From the NCBI RefSeq assembly GCF_017349075.1, contig NZ_JAFMOF010000001.1, positions 1,178,001 through 1,242,000 of the forward strand: DNA of 64,000 nt, in the 5' to 3' direction. A model generated the notes under the pieces. The model had not been told where the DNA came from and searched no databases. It saw only the letters and a program-made list of their open reading frames with translations. This DNA is from Streptomyces triculaminicus (GTDB taxonomy: Bacteria > Actinomycetota > Actinomycetes > Streptomycetales > Streptomycetaceae). This document shows positions 45,096 to 54,779 of this stretch, one piece after another. The position numbers and the translations under genes were made by a program. How positions within the stretch are numbered: the first letter of the stretch is position 1; each line of letters opens with the position of its first letter.

Positions 45096-45167
45096 ACACT
45101 CAGTGTGGCGAAAGCTTCGGTGCTCTGTTGTCTATTTCAGAAAGTCGAGAACTACGATCTTCCCGCT

Positions 45168-45947
45168 TTAACGTCCGAGCACCCGGTCCTTCAGCGCCGG
45201 GAACTCCTCGCGGATCTTCGCCACCCGGCCGGTGTCGAGGACGGCGGTGAGCACCTCCTCGTCGTGGCCCGCCTCGGCGAGGACCTCGCCCCAGGGGTCG
45301 ACGACCACGCTGTGGCCCGCCTGCCGTACGCCCGCGTGGGTGCCGGCGGTGCCGCAGGCCAGGACGTAGGCCTGGTTCTCCACGGCGCGGGCGCGGGCGA
45401 GCAGGCTCCAGTGCTCGCGGCGGCGTTCGGGCCAGCCGGCGGGGATGACGAAGGTCTGGGCGCCGGCGTCGGTCAGGGCCCGGAAGAGTTCGGGGAAGCG
45501 CAGGTCGTAGCAGGTGGCCAGGCCGACGACGGTCTCGGGGAGGCGGGCGGTGACGGGGCGGTCGCCGGCGCCCATGAGGACGGCCTCGCCCTGGTCGAAG
45601 CCGAAGCGGTGGATCTTGCGGTAGGTGCGGACGAGGGCGCCGGTGGGGGAGAAGACGAGCGAGGTGTTGTACATGGGCCCGTCGGCGGCCCGCTCGACGA
45701 TCGAGCCTGCGTGCAGCCACACCTGCGCGTCGCGCGCGGCCCGCGACATGGTCTCGGCCGTGGGGCCGTCCAGGGGCTCGGCCTCGGCGGCGAAGGACGT
45801 GTAGGCGAAGGCGCCGACGGGCCACAGTTCGGGGAGGACCACCAGGTCGCTGCCGCTCTGCGCCCGGACGAGGCCGGCGGCGCGCTCGCGGCGGGCGGCG
45901 ACGGGCTCGTCGTCATCGACACCGAGCTGGATCAAAGAAGCGCGCAC
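45168..45947 (-). CDS. Carbon-nitrogen hydrolase (nitrilase superfamily)
   Basis: 259 residues. The full catalytic triad is visible: Glu in VVLPELWPVG, Lys in YRKIHRFGF, Cys in GLATCYDLRFPELF. Members hydrolyse amides or nitriles; this subgroup resembles omega-amidase or deaminated-glutathione amidase types. I use the GTG at 45947 (VRASLIQLGV); longer starts lack a site. It ends 72 bp from the recombinase start; the gene ends with ALKDRVLGR, close to the expected family end. Confidence 0.9.
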   Translation of the reverse strand: MRASLIQLGVDDDEPVAARRERAAGLVRAQSGSDLVVLPELWPVGAFAYTSFAAEAEPLDGPTAETMSRAARDAQVWLHAGSIVERAADGPMYNTSLVFSPTGALVRTYRKIHRFGFDQGEAVLMGAGDRPVTARLPETVVGLATCYDLRFPELFRALTDAGAQTFVIPAGWPERRREHWSLLARARAVENQAYVLACGTAGTHAGVRQAGHSVVVDPWGEVLAEAGHDEEVLTAVLDTGRVAKIREEFPALKDRVLGR

Positions 45948-46090
45948 AGTACCACCACTCTCCGCATGCGTCACACGAAACCTCTGCCGGGGCGACCGTC
46001 CGCAGCGTAACTTAACTGGGTAGAACCCAGACCGCACTTGCCACCCGCGCGCACGCAGCCATCGCCGAGCACCGCCCGAGGGATCCGCCC

Positions 46091-46921
46091 GTGACAGTCC
46101 ATCCCAGTCTTCAGCCCGCGATCGACGCCTGGACCCACTCCGTCGAAGCCGTCAACGAGTTGGTGAGACCGCTCGCCGAGAGCGACTGGAACCGGGCCAC
46201 GGAGTGCCCGGGGTGGTCGGTGCGCGACGTGGTCTCGCACGTCATCGGGGTCGAGTGCGAAATGCTGGGCGAGCCGCGGCCGATCCATACGCTGCCGCGC
46301 GATCTGCGCCATGTCACCGACGAGTTCTCGCGCTACATCGAGGTGCAGGTCGACGTGCGGCGCTGTCACACGGCGCTGGAGATGACCTCCGAGCTGGAGT
46401 ACACGATCATCCGGCGCTCCCGGCAGCTGCGCAACGAGTCGCGCTCCCCGCAGACGATGATCCGCTGGCCGCTGGGCAGTGGCGACGAGCGCACGCTCGA
46501 ACGCACCCTGCACGTACGGGCCTTCGACGTCTGGGCCCATGAGCAGGACCTGCGCCGGGCGCTGGGCGTGCCGGGCAACCTGGACTCGCCGGCCGCGCAG
46601 CTCGCCCGGGACATGCTGCTGCGGGCGCTGCCGGACGTGGTCGCGCGCAAGGCGGGGGCGCGGCCGGGGGTGACGGCGGCGTTCGACGTGCACGGGCCGC
46701 TGGAGTTCCTGCGGACGGTGCGGGTGGGGCCGCAGGGCAAGGGGACGATCGACGGCAGCGTCTCGCTGGGGCCGACGGTGTCGTTCTCGCTGGACTGGGA
46801 GACCTACGTCCGGCTGGCGTGCGGGCGGGTGCGGCCGGCAGCGGTGGCCGACCGTATCGGGGTCGAGGGGGACCGGCGGCTGGCCGGGGCGATCCTGCGG
46901 GAGTTCGCGGTGACCCCCTGA
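46091..46921 (+). CDS. Mycothiol-dependent maleylpyruvate isomerase-family protein
   Basis: 276 residues, GTG start. DinB-like N-terminal helical bundle: AIDAWTHSVEAVNELVRPLAESDWNRATECPGWSVRDVVSHVIGVECEMLG, with His/Glu metal ligands (SHVIGVE). The C-terminal SCP2-like region is present (GRVRPAAVADRIGVEGDRRLAGAIL). Family members use mycothiol as a cofactor in isomerase or conjugation reactions; the specific substrate is unknown. Divergent from the nitrilase gene. Confidence 0.88.
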   Translation: MTVHPSLQPAIDAWTHSVEAVNELVRPLAESDWNRATECPGWSVRDVVSHVIGVECEMLGEPRPIHTLPRDLRHVTDEFSRYIEVQVDVRRCHTALEMTSELEYTIIRRSRQLRNESRSPQTMIRWPLGSGDERTLERTLHVRAFDVWAHEQDLRRALGVPGNLDSPAAQLARDMLLRALPDVVARKAGARPGVTAAFDVHGPLEFLRTVRVGPQGKGTIDGSVSLGPTVSFSLDWETYVRLACGRVRPAAVADRIGVEGDRRLAGAILREFAVTP

Positions 46922-46939
46922 CAGGTCGCCCTCTGACGG

Positions 46940-48265
46940 TCACCCCCTGACGTCGCCGTCCGCCCATACGGGCACGTGGACGGTCGTCACGCGCGAGGCC
47001 ACGATCCGCTCCCGTTCGCGCCGGCGGACTCTGCCCCGCAGCCGCAGGATCTGGGAGAGCCCGAGGGCCTGGAGGACGAACACGGAGGCGAAGGCCACGC
47101 GGTAGCTCCCGCCGGTGGCGTCCAGCAGGATGCCCACGGCCAGCAGCGTGGTCATGCAGGCGACGAAGCCGCCCATGTTGACGATGCCGGAGGCGGTGCC
47201 CTGGCGCTCGGGCGGGTTGGCGGGGCGGGCGAAGTCGAAGCCGATCATGGAGGCGGGGCCGCAGGCGCCGAGCACGGCGCACAGCGTGATCAGCAGCCAC
47301 ATCGGGGCGCGCTCCCCCGGCCAGCCGACGACGGCCGCCCAGAGCAGGGCGGTGGCGGCCAGGGTGCCGAGCACCAGCGGCAGGCGGGCGGCGTGGTGGC
47401 GGCCGATGATCTGGCCGTAGACGAGCCCGACCGCCATGTTCACCAGCACGATCAGCGTGAGCAGCGAGCCGGCCGTGCCCCGGTCCAGGCCCTGGGCCTC
47501 GATGAGGAACGGCATGCCCCACAGCAGCAGGAAGACCATTGCGGGGAACTGGGCGCTGAAGTGCACCCACAGGCCCAGCCGGGTGCCGGGTTCGCGCCAG
47601 GCGCGCAGGATCTGCCGGCGTACGTAGCCCTTGGCGGGGCGGGGGCCGGGGGCGGGTTCGTGGCCTTCGGGGTGGTCCTTGAGGAAGGCGAGCATCAGCA
47701 CGAGGACGACGACGCCCGCGGCGGCGCTGCCGGCGAAGGTGGCCGTCCAGCCGGCGGTGTGCAGCAGCCGGGCCAGCAGGAGTGTGGAGACGAGGTTGCC
47801 CGCCATGCCGAAGAGGGCCGCGACCTGCGCGATCATCGGGCCGTTGCGGGCGGGGAACCAGCGGGCGCCCAGGCGCAGCACGCTGATGAACGTCATGGCG
47901 TCGCCGCAGCCCAGCAGCGCCCGGCAGGCCAGGGCGGCGGGGTAGGAGTGGGCGAGGGCGAAGCCGAGCTGTCCGGCGGTGAACAGGACGATGCCCAGGG
48001 CGAGCACCTTGCGGGTGCCCAGCCGGTCGACCATGAGGCCGACGGGTACCTGCATGCCGGCGTAGACGAGGAGTTGGAGGATGGAGAAGGTCGACAGGGC
48101 GGAGGCGCTGATGTGGAAGCGTTCGGCGGCGTCGAGGCCGGCGACGCCCAGGCTGGTGCGGAAGATGATCGCGACGAAGTAGACGGCGACGCCGATGCCC
48201 CATACGGCCACGGCCCGGCGGCCGCCGGGTGGGTCGCCGGGCAGTGATATCGGGCCTGAGCTCAT
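46940..48265 (-). CDS. MFS transporter
   Basis: 441 residues with about 12 membrane helices and the MFS loop motif LMVDRLGTRKVLALG between helices 2 and 3. N-half LAHSYPAALACRALLGCGDAM. Sugar-acid or hydroxycinnamate-type permease architecture; substrate unknown. The ATG at 48265 overlaps the preceding GntR stop by 4 bp (ATGA), so the regulator and transporter are translationally coupled. Confidence 0.9.
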   Translation of the reverse strand: MSSGPISLPGDPPGGRRAVAVWGIGVAVYFVAIIFRTSLGVAGLDAAERFHISASALSTFSILQLLVYAGMQVPVGLMVDRLGTRKVLALGIVLFTAGQLGFALAHSYPAALACRALLGCGDAMTFISVLRLGARWFPARNGPMIAQVAALFGMAGNLVSTLLLARLLHTAGWTATFAGSAAAGVVVLVLMLAFLKDHPEGHEPAPGPRPAKGYVRRQILRAWREPGTRLGLWVHFSAQFPAMVFLLLWGMPFLIEAQGLDRGTAGSLLTLIVLVNMAVGLVYGQIIGRHHAARLPLVLGTLAATALLWAAVVGWPGERAPMWLLITLCAVLGACGPASMIGFDFARPANPPERQGTASGIVNMGGFVACMTTLLAVGILLDATGGSYRVAFASVFVLQALGLSQILRLRGRVRRRERERIVASRVTTVHVPVWADGDVRG

Positions 48266-48924
48266 CGGGTCTCCCCCCGGGCGAGATTGCGGACCCAGCT
48301 GATGTGCCGGTCGACGACGGCCGTCGCCGCGGCGGCGTCCCCGGAGCGCAGGGCCTCCAGGATCTCGGTGTGCTCGGCGATGTTCTTGGCGATCCGGTCG
48401 GGGTGGGCGTGCATCACGGCCACGCCCATGCGCAACTGCCGGTCGCGGAGCTGTTCGTAGAGCCCGGAGAGGATGCGGTTGCCGCCGCTGCGGACGATCT
48501 CGGCGTGGAAGGCGCGGTCGCTGAGCGAGACGGCGGCCAGGTCACCCTCGGCCGCCTGCCGGCGCATGGCGTCGACGAGCTCCTCGAGCCGGTGGAGGAG
48601 CGCGGGCGGGGCGGGTACGGCCTTGCCGACGGCGTGCTTCTCCACCAGCAGCCGGGTCTCCACCACGTCCGCGATCTCCTGGGCGGACACCGCGAGCACG
48701 AGCGCCCCCTTCTTGGGGTAGAGCTTCAGCAGCCCTTCCCCCTCCAGCCGCAGCAGCGCCTCGCGGACGGGCGTGCGGGAGACCCCCACGGCCTCGGCCA
48801 GATCGCCTTCGGTGAGCAGCGTGCCGCCCTCGTAGCGCCGTTGCAGTACCGCCTCCTTGACGTGCGCGTACACCCGCTCGGCGGCGGGGGGCTGTCTGTC
48901 CTGGACGGTGGGCGCGGGAGACAT
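48262..48924 (-). CDS. GntR/FadR-family regulator (FCD domain)
   Basis: 220 residues. N-terminal winged helix: RVYAHVKEAVLQRRYEGGTLLTEGDLAEAVGVSRTPVREALLRLEGEGLLKLYPKKGALVL. The C-terminal FCD ligand domain has metal-site His (FHAEIVRSGGN, AEHTEIL, DRHISWVRN). It likely controls the coupled MFS gene by the metabolite transported. The ATG at 48924 has no ribosome site; a GTG at 48930 is alternative. A TATGCT box right before suggests a leaderless or near-leaderless mRNA. Confidence 0.9.
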   Translation of the reverse strand: MSPAPTVQDRQPPAAERVYAHVKEAVLQRRYEGGTLLTEGDLAEAVGVSRTPVREALLRLEGEGLLKLYPKKGALVLAVSAQEIADVVETRLLVEKHAVGKAVPAPPALLHRLEELVDAMRRQAAEGDLAAVSLSDRAFHAEIVRSGGNRILSGLYEQLRDRQLRMGVAVMHAHPDRIAKNIAEHTEILEALRSGDAAAATAVVDRHISWVRNLARGETR

Positions 48925-49030
48925 GCGCACAGCATAGATACAACAAGGACGCCTGGTGAGGGGGCGTCCGCGATCCGGACGATCGACGGATCGTCAGACC
49001 GGCCTGGGCGTACGGGCCGTGGCGCGCCCG

Positions 49031-49861
49031 CTAGACGCCCGCCCAGCCGTCGACGGGGGTGATGAAGACGAACCGCAGGTCGGTGCGCTGTATGGGCAGC
49101 AGGACATGGCTCGTCACCCGGATCTCGGCGTTGCCGTGGTACGGCAGGCGCAGCCGGAAGACATGGCCGTCGCGGTGCTCGACCACGTCGTACTCCTGTG
49201 CCCAGATGCGGCGGCAGTCGGCGTCGGCGTCGAGGATCTCGTGGACGAGGCCGCGCAGTTCCTCGTTGCCGGGGTCGCTGTTCGCGGCGACGCGGAGCAT
49301 GGCGAGGTAGACGCGGGCGCAGCTGTCCTCCCAGTCGAGCATCTGTTCGCGTGCCTCGGGATGCAGCAGGGCCCAGCGCATGAGGTTGGGGCGGGGGCGG
49401 TGGACCCAGGGGAACCACTCGCCCATCAGGGCGTTGGACGCGACGATGTTCCAGGCCACGTCGGAGAGGTAGGCCGGATAGCTGACCTGCTGCTCGAGCA
49501 GGGCCTTGACGCCGCGCGGCAAGTCCTCCTCGGCGTGGCCGCGTTCGGGGGGCCGTCGGCCGCAGACGGCGAGGAAGAGCGTGAGCGTCTCCGCCTCGCT
49601 CAGCCGCAGCGCCTCGGCGACCCTCAGCAGAAAGCTTTCGGAGAAGTCCTGGCGGCGGCCCGCCTCCAGGGCCCGGTACCAGCCCTCGCTGACGCCCGTC
49701 ATCCGGGCGACATGCTTCTGGGAGAGCCGCCGGCCGGGACGCGGCAGGACTCCGCGCAGCTCGCGGACGGTCCTGGGGTCGATCCGGCCGCGCCAGGCCC
49801 GGAGCAGGCGGCTGATGGATTCGCCGTCCTCGCGGTCCACCGCAGCCTCCAATTCCGACAC
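49031..49861 (-). CDS. XRE-family regulator with MmyB-like ligand domain
   Basis: 276 residues. HTH at about 45-95 (LSQKHVARMTGVSEGWYRALEAGRRQDFSESFLLRVAEALRLSE). The MmyB-like domain follows (VSYPAYLSDVAWNIVASNALMGEWFPW ... DWEDSCARVYLAMLR). Members bind fatty-acid-type ligands in known cases and often control a neighbouring oxidoreductase, which is not present here. Start region MSELEAAVD. A direct repeat lies upstream. Confidence 0.9.
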   Translation of the reverse strand: MSELEAAVDREDGESISRLLRAWRGRIDPRTVRELRGVLPRPGRRLSQKHVARMTGVSEGWYRALEAGRRQDFSESFLLRVAEALRLSEAETLTLFLAVCGRRPPERGHAEEDLPRGVKALLEQQVSYPAYLSDVAWNIVASNALMGEWFPWVHRPRPNLMRWALLHPEAREQMLDWEDSCARVYLAMLRVAANSDPGNEELRGLVHEILDADADCRRIWAQEYDVVEHRDGHVFRLRLPYHGNAEIRVTSHVLLPIQRTDLRFVFITPVDGWAGV

Positions 49862-49901
49862 TGCAAGTGTCGGTCAATCTTAAGTAAATTGCCCAGCACG
49901 G

Positions 49902-49942
49902 GCCATTCCACCCGGTTGCCGGGGGCTGCCATTCCACCCGGT
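49902..49942. repeat. Direct repeat before the XRE-MmyB gene
   Basis: GCCATTCCACCCGGT occurs twice (49902-49916 and 49928-49942), 26 bp apart, 41-81 bp upstream of the regulator's start. Possible operator pair. Confidence 0.55.
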
Positions 49943-49981
49943 CGCCGACGGATGGCCCGAGGCCGCTCCGTACACAGACAG

Positions 49982-50043
49982 AGGGCCCGGACGCACAGCT
50001 CTCTCCTCGCTGGAGGGGGGTGAGGAGCGGGAGTCCGGGCCCT
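49982..50043 (-). terminator. Terminator of bkd operon
   Basis: 11-bp outer arms AGGGCCCGGAC / GTCCGGGCCCT (49982-49992, 50033-50043) enclosing an inner CTCCTC...GAGGAG stem, 21 bp after the E2 stop. Confidence 0.7.
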
Positions 50044-50063
50044 GTGTCCTTTTCCGCCGTCCG

Positions 50064-51536
50064 TCAGCCCCAGGTGATCAGACGCTGGGGGTTCTCCAGG
50101 ACGCCCGCGATGTCCGCGAGGAAGCGGGAGCCCAGCTCACCGTCGACGAGGCGGTGGTCGAAGGACAGCGCCAGGGTGGTGACGTGGCGCGGCTTGACCT
50201 TGCCCTTGTGGACCCACGGCTGCAGCTTGATCGCGCCGAACGCCAGGATCGCGGACTCGCCCGGGTTGATGATGGGCGTGCCGGTGTCGACGCCGAAGAC
50301 GCCCACGTTGGTGATCGTGACGGTGCCGCCGGACATCTCGGCGGGGCTGGTCCTGCCCTCGCGCGCGGTGGCGACCAGCTCGCCCAGGGCCCGGGACAGC
50401 TCGGGGAGCGTCTTGGCCTGGGCCTCCTTGATGTTCGGGACGATCAGACCGCGCGGGGTGGCGGCGGCGATGCCCAGGTTCACGTAGTCCTTGCGGACGA
50501 TCTCCTGGTTCTCCTCGTCCCAGGCGGCGTTGACGTCCGGGTTGCGCCGGATCGCCACCAGCAGCGCCTTGGCGACGAGCAGCAGCGGATTGACCCGCAG
50601 GCCCGCCATGTCCGGGTCGTCCTTGAGCTTCTGCACCAGCTTCATCGTGCGGGTGACGTCGACGGTGACGAACTCCGTGACGTGCGGCGCGGTGAAGGCG
50701 CTGGCCACCATGGCCTGGGCGGTGGCCTTGCGGACGCCCTTGACGGGGATCCGCGTCTCGCGGGCGGCGAGGGCGGCCACGCCCTCGGGCGCGGGCGCCG
50801 GGGCGACGGCCTGCTCGGGGACCTCGGGGGTCGCGGCCAGGGTGGCGGCGCTCGCCGCCGCGTGCACGTCCTCGCGGGTGACGACGCCGTCGCGCCCGGT
50901 CGGGACGACCACGGTCAGGTCGATGCCGAGGTCCTTGGCGAGCTTGCGCACCGGGGGCTTGGCCAGCGGCCGGGAGCCGGCGGGCACGGCCGGGGCGGCG
51001 GGCGCGACCGGAGCCGGGGCGACCGGAGCCGGGGCCGGGGCGGGTACGGCCGCGTGGCCGTTGAGCTCGGCCTGGACGGCGGCGGCGACCGGCGGCCGCG
51101 CCGGGGCGCCGGGGCGTGCCTTGCGGGGGCGGCGCTTGGTGGACGAGGGGGCGGCACCGTAGCCGACCAGCACGGCCTGGCGGCGCGGCTGCTCCGGCTC
51201 GGCCTCCAGGCTCTCCGCGGCGCTCTGCTCCGCGTGGGCGGCGGTCGAGGCCGGGGCCTCCTCCGCGGGCCCCGCGTCGGGCGTGGTGTCCACCGAGATG
51301 ATCACCTGGCCGACGTCCACCGTCGTGCCCTCGCCGAAGCGCAGCTCGTGCACCACGCCGTCGAAGGGGATCGGCAGCTCGACGGCCGCCTTGGCGGTCT
51401 CGACCTCGCAGACGACCTGCCCGTCGGTGACGGTGTCGCCGACGGCGACGTACCACTTGAGAATCTCGGCCTCGGTGAGTCCCTCACCGACGTCCGGCAT
51501 CTTGAACTCACGGAAACGCTGGCTGTTCGCAGTCAT
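50064..51536 (-). CDS. bkdC: Branched-chain/2-oxo acid dehydrogenase E2 (dihydrolipoyl acyltransferase)
   Basis: 490 residues. Lipoyl domain with lysine 49 in CEVETAKAAVELP, Ala/Pro linker, E3/E1-binding domain (PPVRKLAKDLGIDLTVVVPTGRDGVVTREDVHA) and catalytic domain with the active site FDHRLVDGELGSRFLADI. It transfers the acyl group to CoA in the branched-chain 2-oxoacid (or pyruvate-type) dehydrogenase complex, feeding branched fatty acid and polyketide starter units. Downstream of E1beta by 15 bp; no E3 gene here. I use the ATG at 51536; a GTG at 51542 is possible. Gene symbol follows the Streptomyces bkd naming. Confidence 0.9.
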   Translation of the reverse strand: MTANSQRFREFKMPDVGEGLTEAEILKWYVAVGDTVTDGQVVCEVETAKAAVELPIPFDGVVHELRFGEGTTVDVGQVIISVDTTPDAGPAEEAPASTAAHAEQSAAESLEAEPEQPRRQAVLVGYGAAPSSTKRRPRKARPGAPARPPVAAAVQAELNGHAAVPAPAPAPVAPAPVAPAAPAVPAGSRPLAKPPVRKLAKDLGIDLTVVVPTGRDGVVTREDVHAAASAATLAATPEVPEQAVAPAPAPEGVAALAARETRIPVKGVRKATAQAMVASAFTAPHVTEFVTVDVTRTMKLVQKLKDDPDMAGLRVNPLLLVAKALLVAIRRNPDVNAAWDEENQEIVRKDYVNLGIAAATPRGLIVPNIKEAQAKTLPELSRALGELVATAREGRTSPAEMSGGTVTITNVGVFGVDTGTPIINPGESAILAFGAIKLQPWVHKGKVKPRHVTTLALSFDHRLVDGELGSRFLADIAGVLENPQRLITWG

Positions 51537-51551
51537 GGTCACGGCCCTCCC

Positions 51552-52538
<987 letters not shown>

Positions 52539-52540
52539 GG

Positions 52541-53683
52541 TCACTTGCTCTCCTCGGCGAACGAAGCCTGGTACGCGGCGAACTGCGCGCGCTCCTCGTC
52601 GACGAGGGTGTGCCCGTCGGCATAGGTGTGCTCGAACATCGCCAGGTGGTCGGGGTCGGGCATGGAGCGCACGGTCTCCCGTACCCGCTTGGCGAGCGCG
52701 TCGCTCTCCGTCTCCAGCCCGGCGAAGAACGCCTCGTCCGCCAGCCCCTGCTTCTCCAGGTAGGCCCGCAGGCGCAGGATCGGGTCCTTCGCCTCCCACA
52801 GCTCCCGCTCCTCGTCGCGGCGGTAGCGGGTGGGGTCGTCGGAGGTGGTGTGGGCGCCCATGCGGTAGGTGAACGCCTCGACCAGCATCGGGCCCTGGCC
52901 GGTGCGGGCGCGGTCCAGGGCGGCCTTGGTCACGGCCAGCACGGCCAGCACGTCGTTGCCGTCCACCCGGACGCCGGGGAAGCCGTAGCCCTGGGCGCGC
53001 TGGTAGAGCGGGACGCGGGTCTGCCGCTCGGTGGGCTCGGAGATCGCCCACTGGTTGTTCTGGCAGAAGAACACGACGGGGGCGTTGTAGACGGCGGCGA
53101 AGGTGAAGGCCTCGGCCACGTCGCCCTGGCTGGAGGCGCCGTCGCCGAAGTAGGCGACGACGGCCGAGTCGGCGCCGTCCTTGGCCACGCCCATGGCGTA
53201 GCCGGTGGCGTGCAGCGCCTGGGAGCCGATGACGATCGTGTAGAGGTGGAAGTTGTTCTCGTTGGGGTCCCAGCCGCCGTGGTTCACGCCGCGGAACATG
53301 CCCAGCAGGTTCGTGGGGTCGACCCCGCGGCACCAGGCCACGCCGTGCTCGCGGTAGGTCGGGAAGACGTAGTCGTCGTCGCGCGTCGCCCGGCCGGAGC
53401 CGATCTGCGCGGCCTCCTGGCCCAGCAGCGAGGCCCACAGGCCCAGCTCGCCCTGGCGCTGGAGTGTCGTCGCCTCGCCGTCGAAGCGGCGGGTCAGAAC
53501 CATGTCGCGGTACAGACCACGCAGTTCCTCGGGCGACAGGTCGATGGAGTAGTCCGGATGCTCGACCCGTTCGCCTTCCGGCGTCAGCAGCTGGACGAGT
53601 TCGGGCTCGCCGGCCGCCTTCTTGGCGCCGGCGCGCTTGCTGCTGCGTCGCGGCTTGCGCGCGGCAGTGCTGTCCACGGTCAC
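52541..53683 (-). CDS. bkdA: 2-oxo acid dehydrogenase E1 alpha
   Basis: 380 residues from GTG 53683 (GGAGGAG site). TPP motif GDGASSQGDVAEAFTFAAVYNAPVVFFCQNN and E1alpha YRMGAHTTSDDPTRYR phosphorylation-loop-like region. N-terminus is Lys/Arg-rich (ARKPRRSSKRAGAKKAA), unlike most E1alpha. First gene of the E1alpha-E1beta-E2 operon. Confidence 0.94.
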   Translation of the reverse strand: MTVDSTAARKPRRSSKRAGAKKAAGEPELVQLLTPEGERVEHPDYSIDLSPEELRGLYRDMVLTRRFDGEATTLQRQGELGLWASLLGQEAAQIGSGRATRDDDYVFPTYREHGVAWCRGVDPTNLLGMFRGVNHGGWDPNENNFHLYTIVIGSQALHATGYAMGVAKDGADSAVVAYFGDGASSQGDVAEAFTFAAVYNAPVVFFCQNNQWAISEPTERQTRVPLYQRAQGYGFPGVRVDGNDVLAVLAVTKAALDRARTGQGPMLVEAFTYRMGAHTTSDDPTRYRRDEERELWEAKDPILRLRAYLEKQGLADEAFFAGLETESDALAKRVRETVRSMPDPDHLAMFEHTYADGHTLVDEERAQFAAYQASFAEESK

Positions 53684-54026
53684 GTGTGCTCCTCCGTCTG
53701 TCCGGCCCCCGGGGTCGCCGGCGGCCAGAGGGGGTCCCTCCGCCGCGAGGCGGAGAGAGGCTCGCCCGATCCCCGACGGCACACGGGGTGGGTGTGCCGA
53801 GGCCGGAACCGGGCGTGACAGGTCGCCCCGGCCAATGGCCTGCAATAAGCACGTTACCCAGTGCGTGGCATTCCTGCGAAACCCCACCTGACCTGCGATT
53901 TTGCTTGGATTTCCAAGTAAATCGAGAAAGCCGGGCCAAAGCGGAGGTCAATCCACTGGTCAGCGCCTTGCGAGCCGCCGGAACGGGGGCACGTTATCCC
54001 GGAGGACAAGAGCAGGGGAAGAGTCG
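53684..54026. promoter_or_regulatory. Divergent bkd / response-regulator intergenic region (343 bp)
   Basis: Holds the promoters of the bkd operon and the response regulator. A palindrome, CTTGGATTTCCAAG, lies at 53904-53917, inside a longer imperfect inverted repeat reaching GATTT...AAATC. No small gene seen. Confidence 0.5.
53904..53917. promoter_or_regulatory. Palindromic operator candidate
   Basis: Exact 6-bp arms CTTGGA/TCCAAG with TT between them, inside an imperfect inverted repeat GATTTTGCTTGGA/TCCAAGTAAATC. Located in the shared bkd / response-regulator region. Confidence 0.5.
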
Positions 54027-54704
54027 ATGTGTGAGACTGGCAGCGTGCCCGAACAAGGAAAAATCACGGTATTTCTGCTTGACGACCATGAGGTCGTACG
54101 CCGTGGCGTCCACGAGATGCTCTCCGGTGAAGAGGACATCGAAGTGGTGGGAGAGGCCGGTACCGCGGCCGACGCCCTGGTCCGCATTCCCGCCACGCGG
54201 CCCGACGTGGCCGTACTGGACGTTCGCCTTCCGGATGGCAGCGGAGTGGAAGTTTGTCGTGAGATCCGTTCGCAGGACGAAAACATCAAATGCCTGATGC
54301 TCACCTCGTACGCCGATGACGAAGCGCTCTTCGATGCCATCGTGGCGGGCGCGTCCGGCTATGTCCTCAAGGCCATTCGGGGCAATGAACTGCTCTCGGC
54401 CGTACGCGACGTGGCCGCCGGGAAATCCCTGCTCGACCCGGTGGCGACCGCGCGGGTGCTGGAGAGGCTCCGGGACGGCAAGACCTCGCGCGGGGACGAC
54501 AGACTCGCCTCCCTCACCGAGCAGGAACGCCGCATCCTGGACCTGATCGGCGAGGGCCTGACCAACCGCGTCATCGGCGAGCGGCTGCACCTCGCCGAGA
54601 AGACCATCAAGAACTACGTCTCCAGCCTGCTCTCCAAGCTGGGCATGGAACGCCGCTCCCAGGCGGCGGCCTACGTCGCCCGGCTGCAGGCGGAGAAGCG
54701 CTAG
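54027..54704 (+). CDS. NarL/LuxR-type response regulator
   Basis: 225 residues. Receiver domain: ITVFLLDDHEVVRRGVHEML (acidic pocket DD), phospho-acceptor Asp in VAVLDVRLPDGSG, Thr/Ser in LMLTSYADDEA, Lys in GYVLKAIRG. LuxR HTH at C-terminus: LTEQERRILDLIGEGLTNRVIGERLHLAEKTIKNYVSSLLSKLGMERRSQAAAY. No sensor kinase is adjacent (orphan). Divergent from bkd; the start MCETGSVPEQGK follows GGGGAAGAG. Confidence 0.94.
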   Translation: MCETGSVPEQGKITVFLLDDHEVVRRGVHEMLSGEEDIEVVGEAGTAADALVRIPATRPDVAVLDVRLPDGSGVEVCREIRSQDENIKCLMLTSYADDEALFDAIVAGASGYVLKAIRGNELLSAVRDVAAGKSLLDPVATARVLERLRDGKTSRGDDRLASLTEQERRILDLIGEGLTNRVIGERLHLAEKTIKNYVSSLLSKLGMERRSQAAAYVARLQAEKR

Positions 54705-54779
54705 GGCGGATTTCCGGGACCAACGTCCCTCCCGGGCAGGGGCGGGTGGCTCTAGGTGACCGGGTGACGGCAGTGCACA

